Positions 36,850 through 48,395 of a stretch of 64,000 bases of DNA are shown here, one piece after another. Positions within the stretch are counted from its first letter, which is position 1; every line of letters begins with the position of its first letter. Under the pieces are notes generated by a model. That model saw only the letters and a program-made list of their open reading frames with translations, was not told the DNA's origin and searched no databases. Source of the stretch: Yponomeuta sedellus (lineage: Eukaryota; Arthropoda; Insecta; Lepidoptera; Yponomeutidae); NCBI GenBank assembly GCA_934045075.1, contig OW203722.1:13826796-13890795 (forward strand), in the 5' to 3' direction. A program made the position numbers and the translations under genes.

Positions 36850-37015
36850 TACTTAGCGAGTGATATTGCTACTATAATGTTCTTTGTTTTCTACGTTAGG
36901 TACATTGCTACACAAATGTACCTAATTTAGAAAACAAAGTCATTGGTACATGCCGGGATTTGAACCCACGACCTCCCGATTGAGAAGCCGGTGTTCTACC
37001 GCAACCACTGCTCAC
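36850..37015 (-). mobile_element. SINE family 2 copy
   Basis: On the minus strand the tRNA-like head includes 'gcggtagaacaccggcttct', the B-box 'gtgggttcaaatcccggc' and then 'atgtaccaatgactttgttt'. The body ends 'tatagtagcaatatcactcg'. It is the best preserved copy of this family. The internal 'acgtaggtacattgctacac' stretch is partly self-complementary. Confidence 0.8.
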
Positions 37016-37147
37016 ACGTTTTGACCCAGTTAAAAGCAATTTTCGACTTTTCTGTTGGACTAAAAATAATGTTCCGGAAATGAAACAAATGTGTCATATC
37101 AATGTGTCGGGGCTGAGGTTACTTTTTTAAGTGGCTTTCCGAATTAT

Positions 37148-37370
37148 GCCGTTAGAAGTTCTGCATAATCAATGCAAGTTAAAATAATCATTGATAGCAA
37201 TTTTGATAGTGATCTACCATAGTAAGTAGGCATTTTGGGTACTTTATTTGAAATTAAATAATTATCATTGAATATTAAATTTAATCCACCAGTGAACTAG
37301 CCCAGCTGTGACGGTTATGGCGCTAGAAGTTCTACACAGTAAATGCAGGTGAAAACAATTGTTGATTGTA
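37148..37370. repeat. Diverged duplication, about 170-bp spacing
   Basis: 'gccgttagaagttctgcata' (37148) and 'ggcgctagaagttctacaca' (37318) share the following context 'atgcaagttaaaataatcat' and 'atgcaggtgaaaacaattgt'. An old tandem or dispersed duplication. Confidence 0.6.
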
Positions 37371-38721
37371 CAATTAAATCACAGTATTATTTGTATACCA
37401 TCGGAACTTCTTTACAGCCGGTTAAAACTGATCAATATGATCAAAACTTTCTCTCAAACGATAGTAAGATGTTTGCTTGGAGTCTTTCAAAAGTAAAACG
37501 ATACTAGGTAATATCGGTGACATCTAAGCTCCAACTTAGGATATTAAGCTCAAGTTCGACCTATTTCCACATTAAGCAACAGAATAGGCTTAACAATGCT
37601 CAACGCTATTTCGAATAGTAGCAATTCGTTGCCGAAAACTTTCTTTCACCTGAAAGTAGAGCTTACAGCTAGAGCAGGAAGGGTAATTTTCCTGTGAAGT
37701 CAATTGGCGATCCGGTTAGAGGCGAAGCTTATGATGAAATTTGGTTTGTGGTCGGGTACGCATCGCGATGAGAACAAGCGTCTGGCTCAAGACCAGAAAC
37801 TTTTGTCAATGTTACATTTTGATTCGGAAATTCGATACGAGGTTTGTATTAAGTGGACAATGATATTTTTGTACACTTTTGCTGTAGAGCATTACAAAAG
37901 TTAATTAGAGACTGACAATATTATTTTAGTTCTACGCTGCCATAATCATAGTTGTAATTGTTGGTACTTTTGACAGATCACTCGTAGTCTACAGGGGAAG
38001 TTTTAAATTGAACTAAACTATTTTGTGCATCGCATGAAACATTATCAAATGACGTTATTATCGACAAGTCCTTGATTAAGATGTTCTTTATGAAGGTTCG
38101 AGATTTTTACTGTCTTTTACCTCATGCATAAATGATTGACTTTCATATAAAGTAAGGCGTTTTCAATATCGCGTGCCTTTTATATTCTGGCAGCATGGAG
38201 GAGTGAATTTACATAGTATGAGCGTGCAACGTTATCACAGAGTTGCCGGTTATTAGGTCGGTCGGTCGCTTGCATTCTTATCCCGCCTTGTTGTACAGCA
38301 TTTTACAGTCGTACAGTAAGTGCAGTCGAAAGTTGATTAGCTTTTATTAATTTTTGTTGCAACAGCGGCATCAGATAACGGGGAATAAAAAACCAACTTT
38401 ATTGTACACCAGCTGACAACAAGGACACAATAATTACAATGGCAATTGTAATTTAATGGTACAACTGGAGTTGAATGGCACAATGGTACAATTGAGGGCT
38501 CGTCGCTCATAACAGCAATTTCATAACTATAATAAGTGACAAAAGAAATGTCCATTAAGGTACATTAGGTGAATGTAAGTAGAATGGTCTTTAACGAATG
38601 TATTAGCGAAAGTATTAATGAATGTCGGATGTATTAGCGAAGAACGGGGTGAAAAGTACCAAAACAGTATATGTACCCTCTGATCCATGTTGGCGAAGCA
38701 AAAGAGTTTGTCCGGATAGTA

Positions 38722-38726
<5 letters not shown>
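37371..38726. other. Non-coding stretch (intronic)
   Basis: No supported gene or recognised repeat. Confidence 0.45.
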
Positions 38727-38773
<47 letters not shown>

Positions 38774-38790
38774 CGTGTGTGTGTGTGTAT
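38727..38790. repeat. (GT)n microsatellite
   Basis: A near-pure GT tract interrupted by 'atatgtgtgc'. The reverse strand translates to a His/Thr repeat that is not a gene. Confidence 0.95.
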
Positions 38791-39824
38791 GACTGAGTCT
38801 GTGTGAGTACAAATGTATGCTCGTAGTGTAAAATTAAATTGCTATTGTCTGCCTACCTTAGAAACCCATTGCATTCACTTTTCAATACAAAAGTCGGAGT
38901 CCAATGAGTAGATTACTAGAATGTCTTCTTTAAACTTCATTTAAAAAAAAAGACCTGAATTGTTAAGGAGATAACAGTATTAGTACCCGGGGTGCTCAAT
39001 AAAATAAAAGACTTCAAAATTCGAAGAAAGGGAACATCTTATGAATTTGAACGACTTAATATTCACTAAACAGTCCTCAAAGCGAGCCTTAAGTATCCGT
39101 CATTGAATAAAAGATTTTATTAAATTCTCATTGCGATGAGAAACAATTTATAACAGAGGAATTGCGCACAATTCAAGTCTCTGTAATGTATGACAAATGA
39201 GCTTACGAGATTTATTTGTTTTCCTTTATTGACCTTTTATGTTATGTAATGAATATAAATGAATAGGCCAGCAATGTACGAATACAATACAAAAACCTGT
39301 CAATCGAAAAATGAAATGTTTTTTACCTACTTATATAATGAAATCGCTTGATATTCTGGAACCTTGTCGTGATATGTAAAGCGATATTATGAAAAGAGGG
39401 AGGGAGACAGGGCAAATATGTGCTAGTCACACGATTGGTATATTAAAGAAGCAGTTGAAAGAGCTCTGTCATTTAAGATGTATCTTATTTGTTATACATT
39501 AAACGGGTCTAATCGCTACTATGTATGAGTATCGCAAATAATTAAAAAACACAATTTTATTTCTTTTTACATATATTTATTTTATGTTACTATTCTACTC
39601 ATTTTTGCTAAAAGTTATTGTTATAGATTTTTGCACTTTATTTAGTACACGCATACACACGAAGATTAACGCATACACCGTTTTTACTGCTTCTCTGACT
39701 CTACAAGGTCGCTGAAAGAAATCTCTTACATAGAAAAGCTCGCCTTTGTACATGTTATTTGCTTGTATGTAATGTTGTATTTAACGTTTCGTGTGCAATA
39801 AAGTATTATTTATATTATTAACTA
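38791..39824. other. Non-coding stretch (intronic)
   Basis: No supported gene or recognised repeat. Confidence 0.45.
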
Positions 39825-40012
39825 GCTGACCCAGCGAACTTCGTATCGCCTAATAGTCGATTCTTTATTTTTCTCTCCGTAAGAACCCTTCGCGTACTTC
39901 AAGGAATATTCTAAAAAAATAATTACCGAAATCGGTTCAGCTGCTCTCAAGATTTGTGTTGGTGTTGGTAAGCACATTCAGCGATTCATTTTTATATTAT
40001 AGATAGATAAGG
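39825..40012 (+). repeat. 'actagctgacccagcgaac' dispersed repeat
   Basis: It begins 'actagctgacccagcgaact', includes 'accgaaatcggttcagctgc' and ends 'attcatttttatattataga'. A second copy of the same plan lies at 55128-55335 ('actagctgtgcctcgcgtcg ... aaatcgctccagccgttta ... ttataatattatagtg'). The structure matches a very common insect repeat I associate with non-LTR 3' ends; no name is claimed. Confidence 0.65.
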
Positions 40013-41873
40013 GCCAATAATGAGGTGTCACCACTTATGAGAATGTTCTTTTTTTAATTAAAACTACGCGTACATGTATAGTATAGTAAGCGTTGATACT
40101 TTTTCAATCAATTAATTGAATGAATAGGTCGAATAGGTCACTAGGAGGTGCAATCCACTCGATGAACATTATTGCTGCCCGTTTGAAATGATTTTCATCA
40201 AGAGTTTGTTTTCACCAAAGCTGAATGAAATGAAATATCCTTGAAACATTACTGAAATAACTTCAACGTTCGTGCGTCAGCAATACCAATCGCATACTTC
40301 AGATTGTCAATTGGAATTCGATGGAGCGCATTACTCACGCAACAGTAGAGCACATATTGACTGTAAATATGCAGTTAATTAGTATGAAACCATAAACGGC
40401 CGTCGAGTGACCACCAAACATAGCGCTCAACAATTAGTGCTATTGCCCACTCGCCTTGTTAGGCCATTGGCCGGTTTTACATTGGACGATAGCTTTTATA
40501 ATAGTTTGCGCACCACAAAATTACATGAAAAACAAACAAACGCAAGCTTATCTCTGCAAGAGATTTCTTTCAGCAAACCTTAGAGAATAGGAAAAGAAGT
40601 GAATAACGGGTGTATATGAGGGCGTATACGGGTGTATGGGGTGAACATGAGCACAAAACAAAGAAATAAAAAATACAAAACGCCTAAACAACAATTTATA
40701 TTCACAAAGCATAAAATAAACTACATAAACTAGATATCTGAATAATAATACAAGGTGTAAATAAATATAGGTACCGGAGCGGTAGAACGCCAGCTTTGCC
40801 CAGTCTGATGATTACCAGTCCAAGAACACCCATATCTAAGGCACGGTTTTATTTTATTTTATTTTTCATATTGCACCTAAAACCCGGAATTTAAGTTGTA
40901 ATATATAATTTCATTATCACTATGCAATTTCCCTAGTAAATTAATAGTCACATGACGACTAGCTCAATAACACTTAAATATAAGGTACCGTTGCACGCAT
41001 AAATATAGAATTTATGTCAAAATAGACAATTTTATTATCGTGGTGATTAATCTTTTAATAAAAAATCCACGATAGTCACGTTTGGTTATTAAGACCACGT
41101 TATCAATTCACAAAAAATCGTGAAATAGAAACTTTAACTAAAACTTGAAGACGGTTTAATAAACCAACTTCAGTTTAACAACGCAGAATTAATTTTAACG
41201 AATATGACCTCTAAATTTGCAGTACATGTTGGCCCAGCACATTAATTTTGGCAACAATTTCGTTCAAATAACATACATTTGAAAAAAAACTGAATACTGA
41301 AACTGAATCACAAAAACATAACTCTATTTTCTCATTTCGGTTGAACCTTGTTCCAACTTTCTATACAACCACTTAATTACAGCACGATGACAAATTGAAA
41401 TAATATAAATATTAACCATTTTTTTAATAATGAAAATGAAAGCAAAGGCTGATAGGCAAAACATTGCTGGCTGGACATAGAAACAAAAAGGCAGGAAACC
41501 GGCATTCCGATCTTCATTTGTTATTTGAATTGTAGTTTTTTTTATTTATTTATAATATTATAAAAAATACACATTGCATTCGTTTACGGCTTCGTTAATT
41601 ATTTCCTTATACGTGTAATGAAAAGCACAGTGTTTAATTTGACCTAAAGGAACTCGGGAATAGGTTACTTCCCCCTAGGGTAGAAGTTTTCTTAGGCTAT
41701 TTGTTTTCTTATACGAAGTTGTTTCCCCAAGTATTAATTTAAGTATCAAATTTTCTCAGTGAAAACTTAGGTACAGGTTGAGAATAAGTTTGTCTTAAAT
41801 GTTTGTAATTTTATTACTTATCAAACCCCCAAAGTACACTTTAAAAAGAATACTCATTCTATAACATACGCCT
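40013..41873. other. Non-coding stretch (intronic)
   Basis: No gene is supported. The segment 40180-40530 has more even base composition and few simple repeats, which could mark a conserved regulatory element; only comparison with other species would tell. The rest is AT-rich. Confidence 0.45.
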
Positions 41874-41920
41874 TGAATTGATAACCTCCTAATTTTTCGA
41901 AGTTGGTTAAAATTGAAGTT
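41874..41920 (+). repeat. Dispersed repeat end, 'aacctcct...gttggttaaaa' type
   Basis: 'cttgaattgataacctccta' followed by 'tttttcgaagttggttaaaa' matches the blocks at 327, 43206 and 50283. Confidence 0.6.
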
Positions 41921-42002
41921 CAAACTGTCAGAATGTGCAGGCGAGACAGAGCGTCAGATACAACGGAAACGTTAAAGATTTCATACTAAATCAATAAATA
42001 GC

Positions 42003-42175
42003 ATTCACACAACACAATCACTTCTCCTGGTCCCAAACTAGGATACCCTGTGTAATGGTAACCAGAAAAGGGTATCACAAACATAGAAATACATCCAGGT
42101 TCCCAGTGAGAATAGAACCTACGACCTCCGGCATGGTAATCCGACTTGATACCGCTAGCTACCGACTCGACATCA
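42003..42175 (-). mobile_element. SINE family 3 copy
   Basis: The sequence is the reverse complement of the copy at 43410-43640. It holds 'acaatcacttctcctggtcc', 'caaactaggataccctgtgt' and 'aatggtaaccag' (body), then 'cagtgagaatagaacctacg' and 'acctccggcatggtaatccg' (degraded tRNA head). Confidence 0.75.
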
Positions 42176-42539
42176 AATTTTCTGCATTTACCATTGCTTT
42201 TGGTTGTATGACTACGACAAAAATATCGTTCAGTTACGGTTTTCGTTCGATGAAAAACCGACCATACTGGTGAGCCTGTCCATTCGATCATATAAACTGC
42301 ACTATGGGCTTGTTAATTTTGTTTTGCCGTACGCTAAGTGCTCGTACGATGACTGTTATGTACGAGTAATTGCTAGTTGACGCAGCTGTAAGTACCTGCA
42401 TCATGTAAGTATTTACCTACCGAGTTACGCAGTCAAAAGTTGAAACTGAAGTTCATTGTGATGTTTAATCTTGAAGGCATTCGAAACGATTTAAGGATGA
42501 TTTTTGAACGTTTCTCTTTAGGCTTAAAATAACATAAAA

Positions 42540-42680
42540 TCCCGGCCAAGTGCGGATTGCACTCGCAGAGAGAGGTTTCTGTACCAGCATGATTAGATAT
42601 TTTGTTATTCTTTTATTCTGTTCAGAACTCATACCAATGCCGGCCAAGTGAGTTGGATTCCGACAGATTTTACAATAGAC
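42540..42680 (+). repeat. Fragments of the 'ggccaagtgcg' element
   Basis: 'cccggccaagtgcggattgc' at 42541 and 'gccggccaagtgagttggat' at 42640 match the start of the element at 12690-13203. The bodies are missing. Confidence 0.55.
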
Positions 42681-42856
42681 CAAAAGCAGAACCTAGCCAA
42701 GCCTAGATCAAGCTCTCACCTAGGGAAAGGCAGATACCATGGTTTGTAACTTTCCACAATTTTGGCAAACGTTTTTGATTCATCAAGATTCATTAGCCGT
42801 TGCATGCGCACACGCCGGTTTCGGGCGTTCTCAATCTAGTAATAAAAGACATAAAG

Positions 42857-43111
42857 CTGTTGTAATAAATTCTATTATTTTTAATGCACTAACCCGTGCT
42901 AAGGACAATTTTTAAAAACCTATTTTGTAGCTGCCTGTACGTAATACAGAGAATATTGTAAAGAGGTTCGGAATTACACTGATGCCGGTGAGTCGCCCAT
43001 TAGCTCAGTTGGAAAGAGCGCTGGCACGGATAGCCAGAGGTCGCGGGTTCGAATTCCGGCATGGGTGGAATTTTTAGCCTCTAAAATAGGTTTTTAAAAA
43101 CTGTTGTAATA
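42857..43111 (-). mobile_element. SINE family 1, longest copy, with 11-bp target duplication
   Basis: Direct repeats ctgttgtaata at 42857-42867 and 43101-43111 bound the insertion. The left end is 'tttttaatgcactaacccgt' then 'tttttaaaaacctatttt', and the right end is 'tttttagcctctaaaatagg' then 'tttttaaaaa'. The two ends therefore fold on each other. Inside lies a tRNA-like segment (43004-43075). Confidence 0.88.
43004..43075 (+). ncRNA. tRNA-derived segment inside SINE family 1
   Basis: It folds as a cloverleaf: acceptor CGCCCAT with ATGGGTG, D-stem GCTC/GAGC, anticodon stem CTGGC/GCCAG with loop ACGGATA, and B-box GGGTTCGAATTCC. The A-box TAGCTCAGTTGG is perfect. It is unlikely to be a working tRNA. 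Position 33 is C instead of T, the T-arm has an extra base, and truncated copies sit in the same repeat context at 33191 and 23160. It is better read as the promoter-bearing head of a SINE. Confidence 0.7.
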
Positions 43112-43205
43112 GGTTATACAGAGACATGCATCGTATCCACAGGAATAGGGCCCTATGTGGATCTGGAGCTCTAAAAATATCTGATTGCACATAAGAATAA
43201 GTAAT

Positions 43206-43254
43206 ATACGCGTCGAATTGATAACCTCCTCCTTTTTTTAAGTCGGTTAAAAAG
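43206..43254 (+). repeat. Dispersed repeat end, 'aacctcctcc...gtcggttaaaaa' type
   Basis: 'cgtcgaattgataacctcct' followed by 'ttttttaagtcggttaaaa'; best preserved of the four copies. Confidence 0.65.
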
Positions 43255-43409
43255 ACCAAAAATGTTGGGTATAAAACAAAATTGACAAGAGCATGTTTTT
43301 GAGCCACTTCTAACACTAGGATGGCATAGGTATATGATGCATTTTGTTTGGAAGCATAATGACTAATTCCAAAGAAATAAATACGCGAAATTATCTGCCT
43401 TTATTATCT

Positions 43410-43640
43410 GCTTGACTGCCTTGTTGGTCTAGCCGTTAAGGCGCTTTGCTACCAAGAGGTCGTGGGTTCGATTCCCACTGGGAGTCAACGCATATTTGTA
43501 TAAGTGGCCTCAGTCTTGGTATATTTTTATCTTTGTGGCGTCCTTGCCTGGTTACCATAGCACAGGGTATCCTAGCTTGGGACCAGGTCAACTGATTGCG
43601 GTGTGAGAAATATTATTATTATTATCAATTCGTTGGTAAC
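43410..43640 (+). mobile_element. SINE family 3 copy, best preserved
   Basis: A tRNA-like head has the A-box side 'tggtctagccgttaaggcgc' and B-box 'gtgggttcgattcccactgg'. It is followed by the body 'gtggcgtccttgcctggtta', 'ccatagcacagggtatccta' and 'aactgattgcggtgtgag', ending in an ATT microsatellite. Other copies lie at 42003-42175 (minus) and 60585-60685 (plus, body only). Confidence 0.85.
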
Positions 43641-45335
43641 CTTAAAACATTATAAAAAATTCTATGTATAACCCTATGTCCTGAAATGGTATAAAGAAAG
43701 CGTAATAGTATATGAATTAGTTTATAGGTTCTATAAAGAGTAAGAAAAAAAAACTAATAAAAAGTACATTAATCTATTATCCTTCTTGCTAAATTTGTAT
43801 TTACATCAAACTGCTTTCAATTAATGGATTTTTCTAGTATAACTTTCTAGTCAATGTATTATTGTATTTATGAAATGATAAGCTACGAAAATCAAAGGGA
43901 ATTAGTTGCTTGAAGTTGCGTGCAGTTAGCTTTATATCAGGCCTTAACAGAAGACAAACTCTGAAGTTTTAGGAAAGGTTTTGAAATATACTTGTCTTCT
44001 GGAAATAACTTTCGTGTGTTACAGTCGTAGCCAAAAAATAATACACAAACTGAACCTCGCCGCAAAGTAACAATAACATACGGGTGCATATGTAAACATG
44101 TTTCGAAATATTACTTTCAGTGCACGCTAAAGTTAATTAAATCAGTAAGAGCGTCGTTTGCAGTGTTTCTTGGTAACTCGTAGGGAGCAGGAGCAAGTTG
44201 GCTTCCAGTGTGCATGCGAGTTCTCCAACTCAAATATGAATATACGAGATGGTTTGCACAACATGTTAGCGCAAGTCCATATAGGTAGTAAGTTTGACTC
44301 CAACGCTAAAGAGACATTTAGGCCTGCCGCACACTGACGCGGCCCACAAAAATTGCATCAACCAGATGTTTTACGTATTGCATGGCCGCAGCAGCCATCA
44401 CAGCTGCGCCAGTATGTGGAAGGCATTAGTAATTTAAGCAAAGGTCTAAATTTATCAAATGGTCTTCTTAGTTAGTTTAGAATAGTTTAGTCTACTTCAA
44501 AATACCGTTGTAGCAGCAATGGAGCAAGTAATGTATATCTTTAATATAATAAATATCTATAATATATATCTTTGAATGAGGTATAGGTATCTACGAAGGT
44601 CCCATATATTTGACATGAATTGATGAATTTAAATCAACATAATATTTATTATTTTTTGTTTACTCTAAAACTATTTTTGTTGATAAAGGCGAAGTTTAAG
44701 TACGTAGAATTTCAAAGGATCTTTGCCTTACGAGTCTCGCTACCTTAGTTATTTTTAATCTTTACTTCTTGACATTTTAGTTCTTTATAAGAGCGCGACC
44801 AAGATAATTGTCGTGTGTTATAATTGAAGAGTCTTTAATACTGAATACTGTATTTTCTGTACTATGGTAAAGAGTTGGTATTGTGCAATAAGCGGATGGG
44901 AAGCAAGCTTCTGGCTTCAGTGGAGTATTTTCTTTCTTACTTAAACGATATCAGTGCTGTTATTAGATGCGCATGCGGTAAGTACGCAATATCAGCCGCT
45001 TCTTTCCGCAACAATCCTTAGAAAAACCGTACTGCGTTATTGCATAGAAACCACCGACGTGCAACTCTATTCGCCGACTCTCTTTTGTACAAAGCCTTCC
45101 GCAGAATATTGCCGGGTTATTGTTTTTCGAAAGCGGAGGTCGCCTCCGATATTACCTCGGTTGAATCTCAAGCAGACCTTTTCAATTATAAATGTATTTC
45201 AACTGTAATTTTCTTTTTCAGCCCCCATTGGCATGCTTCAGGCAAGTTTTCAAAAGAAAACTATAGCCAGTTATATATAAAATACTTAGGAGGTTAAAGA
45301 CCGTTCTGGTCTCAAAGAAAGAGGAAACACATTCT
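43641..45335. other. Non-coding stretch (intronic)
   Basis: No supported gene or recognised repeat; short open frames near 45000 have no domain. Confidence 0.45.
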
Positions 45336-46030
45336 GAAAATGAAAATGAAAAATGTTTATTGAGCAGAATAAAACATAACAATGTATCAAGTAACTCTGA
45401 ACCCCAAACTAAATTAAATTGTATCTTGGGGCAAAGTTTTCCATTCGGGTTGAACTTAAATGTATCACAGCAAAGTAATTGTTCCGTAATTAAAATAAAA
45501 ATTAACGTGCATACTCTATCGTAATTCTGTTACACATAAGGTCCACTAAATTTTATAAATCTTTGAGCAAAACAAGTTCGAACAAGTAAAATGTCAAAGA
45601 TTTTGTGCTTTAGGCGCTTTTTAGATTTTATTGATAATTCTGAGAATGATTTTTGATGCTGTTATAGAACGATTGATTTAATGTAGGCTTGTCGCACTGA
45701 CAGTATTTGAGACTCTGAATGTCTTTTTCAGTAGGGTATCGTCGAGGTTTGTTGAGCATAGTTTTAAGTACATATCTCTGGGCTCGCTCTAAGTGTATGA
45801 GGTGAGTTTTAGAGGCACCACCCCACGCTCTAATACAATATGTTATTATTGAGTGAGAGAGAGCAAAATATATTGTTTTTAAAGTTTTTAGGTCGGTATT
45901 GTGTCTGAGAGTCTTAAATATGTAAACAGTTCTACGGACTCTCTTGACTGTGAGGTTGATATGATTTGCCCAAGACAAGTACTTATCCAAAATAACTCCC
46001 AGGTACCTTATTTGAGACACTCTCTCAAGA
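45336..46030 (-). mobile_element. 5'-truncated LINE, relative of the 28-31 kb element
   Basis: On the minus strand an RT C-terminal frame is followed by a short 3' region ending 'aataaacatttttcatttt' (45336-45365). This is nearly the same terminus as at 31715-31746. Only the last 230 or so codons of ORF2 remain. Confidence 0.85.
45628..46020 (-). pseudogene. LINE ORF2 C-terminal fragment
   Basis: RYLGVILDKYLSWANHI...CIRAWGGASKTHLIHLERAQRYVLKTMLNKPRRYPTE aligns with KYLGIVLDEKLNFSRHI...CWGGSSKTNMLWLERAQRSVLKVMLRKSKRFPTTE in the intact relative (30750-31030). After the shared PTE the frame is lost. Further downstream, another frame resumes as VRTCFAQRFIKF, matching TRTRFAQRFSKF. It is therefore a frameshifted relic of the same LINE group. 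The ATG start has no meaning. Confidence 0.88.
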
Positions 46031-46671
46031 TTCTACTTAGATTCTGTTTGTGCTGAAGTCAGCGGATGATAAATGTAAGTAGGGTGACAGGTGATTTTTG
46101 CAGTTATCGCTAGGGTGTGGCAAGGGGCGTGCGCCGCCATTAGGCTGAAATTTAGAAAAATACTCATTTTTTTATACGTGGAGTCAACACTGAAATAAAT
46201 GATGATCGATTCATTGGTCGGAGTGATTGATAGAAACTGAGCTAGTGTGTATGAAGTTTATCTAGTACTCTTTGTATTTGATACTTTGTTCATATGAGAA
46301 TTCGGTGAAAAATATTATCCTTGTGTGTCGTGAACAGATTACTTATCGTGATATATAAAACTTTCCCTTTCCGATTGAAAAGAAAAAGTGCAGCACAGTA
46401 CCTGTACGCTCCCCAATTACATTTTCGTTTGCTTTGCGACCCAGATATAAAGGTTAAGCAGGTGTTAACTGTATGACACGTTCTTGTTTCTATGACTGTA
46501 GGTACCTCATATGACAGAAACGCTCAACTTTATACTTTGATGTTGAATTTTGCAAGCGATACGTGACCAAAAAGTTATGTTGGTAAAAAATGTAGTTTTA
46601 CTTCCGGTATTTGATTTGAGAATTTTACAAAGGTTTTTTTGGATGTACTTCCTCTGCGAAACGCTGACTAC
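46031..46671. other. Non-coding stretch (intronic)
   Basis: No supported gene or recognised repeat. Confidence 0.4.
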
Positions 46672-46935
46672 ATATCGCACCCTCAGAGCGAAAGAGGCCT
46701 AAGTCAAAAAGTAGTTTAAATACTCAAAAAATTCTCAAAAAGTTGAGTACCTAACAATCATAGAGAGACATAAAAAGGTATGCTCTATCCGATGAATAGT
46801 AAAACAAAGGCACTTATTGTAAAAAAAGAGCATAGCGAATCTTCCGTCCACGGCATACCTTTTTATGACTCTATGATTGTAACTCAATTTCACTATTTTT
46901 TGACTTAGGCCTCTTTCGTTCTGAGGGTGCGATAT
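46672..46935. mobile_element. Foldback MITE with long imperfect inverted repeats
   Basis: The left arm 46672-46783 starts 'atatcgcaccctcagagcga'. The right arm 46853-46935 ends in its complement. The inner parts also pair ('cataaaaaggtatgc' with 'gcatacctttttatg'). The left arm has an extra 25-30 bases near 46715-46745. The loop is about 69 nt, with no ORF and no clear target duplication. Confidence 0.88.
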
Positions 46936-47752
46936 AATGTTAAAATATAGGCTTCTGAAAAAACTAAATTTGAACTTAAAAATATATTTTAATATCGCTT
47001 TACTTCACATCAATAAATCAGTGTGGTCTGTATAATACAGCTACAACTATAATACAGATAAATATAGTAGCTATCACAAACTAGGAATACATTTTTAATA
47101 ACCTCGGCTAACCGATATTGGCTAAAAATCGTTCATTGAATGCATGTAATAAGTTTTTGTTGAGAATTTTTATCACGATATGATAATTGTGATAAAAAAT
47201 ATTTCAGTCAAAATATTTGGCCAAGTATGTTTTTACTGTTTAGAATACAGATGAATATGTACTTGGAAAAGGTTGTTGATAAAGTTCTATTCGAAGGCGT
47301 TTGGTGAAAAGTGTCAACATTATTTGTTGAAGTATTCGGGCTTTTGGTGGATAGTTTCTGATAAACATGTACCCGAAAACCGCAGACACTATAATTGGAT
47401 GGGACATTTAATTAATAGCAACAATAGTACGGATCCCGTAAATGAGGGCGGATTGCGCCGGACAGCCTTATCACTTAGGTGCAGATAACGCAGGGTCGGT
47501 TGCAAGTAAAACAATCGGCCAACATTACCCGGGATTAATCCGGGCCGCTTTGATGTGGACATTTTAATGGGGCACCGGCCGTCGCTTTGTGCGTCACTCG
47601 AGCGCGATGAAATTCATTTTCCTAATTGTTAATACTTCGAATTGTTGTATATCTACTTAGCTGAATTTGCGCTTACGCAGGTAAAGCCAAGCAAATGTTT
47701 AACTCCCAGTCTCACTAGCCTTTAGTTAATCTAAGGTCAGTTGGTCAAACTG
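46936..47752. other. Non-coding stretch with a low-repeat block
   Basis: The block 47400-47640 ('cgcagggtcggttgcaagta ... ttacccgggattaatccggg ... ggcaccggccgtcgctttgt') is compositionally ordinary with even GC and no repeat match inside the window. This is typical of conserved non-coding elements, but unproven. No ORF of note. Confidence 0.45.
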
Positions 47753-47796
47753 AAAAAAAAAGTGCGTGTCGTAAGTACGACACGCACTTTTTTTTT
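47753..47796. repeat. Perfect 21-bp inverted repeat, 2-nt loop
   Basis: A-run then 'gtgcgtgtcgta', 'ag', 'tacgacacgcac' then T-run. It is a perfect palindrome except for the central two bases. It sits at the start of a degraded 'gggctccgta...ggtacggaac' element and may be that element's 'aagtgcg' end duplicated in inverted form. Confidence 0.92.
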
Positions 47797-48395
47797 TCGG
47801 AGCATGAACACGAAGGGCTCCGTATCATTATTAATTTAATTACTTATTTTTGAAGTGAATCTATATTCTGTGAATATTTCAAGCGTCTAACTGTTGCCGT
47901 TATTAATATTGCAGCTTCATTGACATATTTATTTTATTCTACGTTTGTAAGTGATTCTAAGTCTTTGTTGTTATAGCGTCAAAGGAAATACATCATCCGT
48001 GAAAATTTCAACTGCCTAACTATAACGGTTCATGAGATATGGCCTGGTGACAGACTGTCAGTTGGACAGTGGAATCTTAGAAATAAGGTCCTGTTTTTAC
48101 CCTTTGGGTACGGAACTCTAAAAATGGTGAAAAAACCCCGTTTAATGTATGAAGAATATCTTTTGTATTTTATTATTTGTATTTTATTATACCAGTAGGT
48201 AATTCGTAATTCGTATGTAACACATATTCTGTAGGTGTTTCAACTGTTTACCCGTTACGGTTTCAAAGATAGAACCCTTTGAAGGTCGAGCGGACGGACA
48301 CGTAGGCAAACGGACACAGGGACGGACGGACAGACAGACAGCGGAGGCAGAGTAATGGTATCCTGTTTGCACCACGTTCGTCACGGAACCCTAAA
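47797..48395 (+). repeat. Two tandem degraded copies of the 'ggtacggaaccct' element
   Basis: Copy one (47797-48122) starts 'gggctccgta' and ends 'tttgggtacggaactctaaa'. Copy two (48123-48395) includes 'agcggacggacacgtaggca' and 'ggacggacggacagacagac' and ends 'cgtcacggaaccctaaaaac'. Both share the same 'atttcaa.cgt.taactgtt' internal block. Confidence 0.7.

Noticed and set aside
43004..43075. Functional tRNA gene
   Set aside because: It folds well, but has C at position 33, an irregular T-arm and a repeat context shared with truncated copies; treated as a SINE head.
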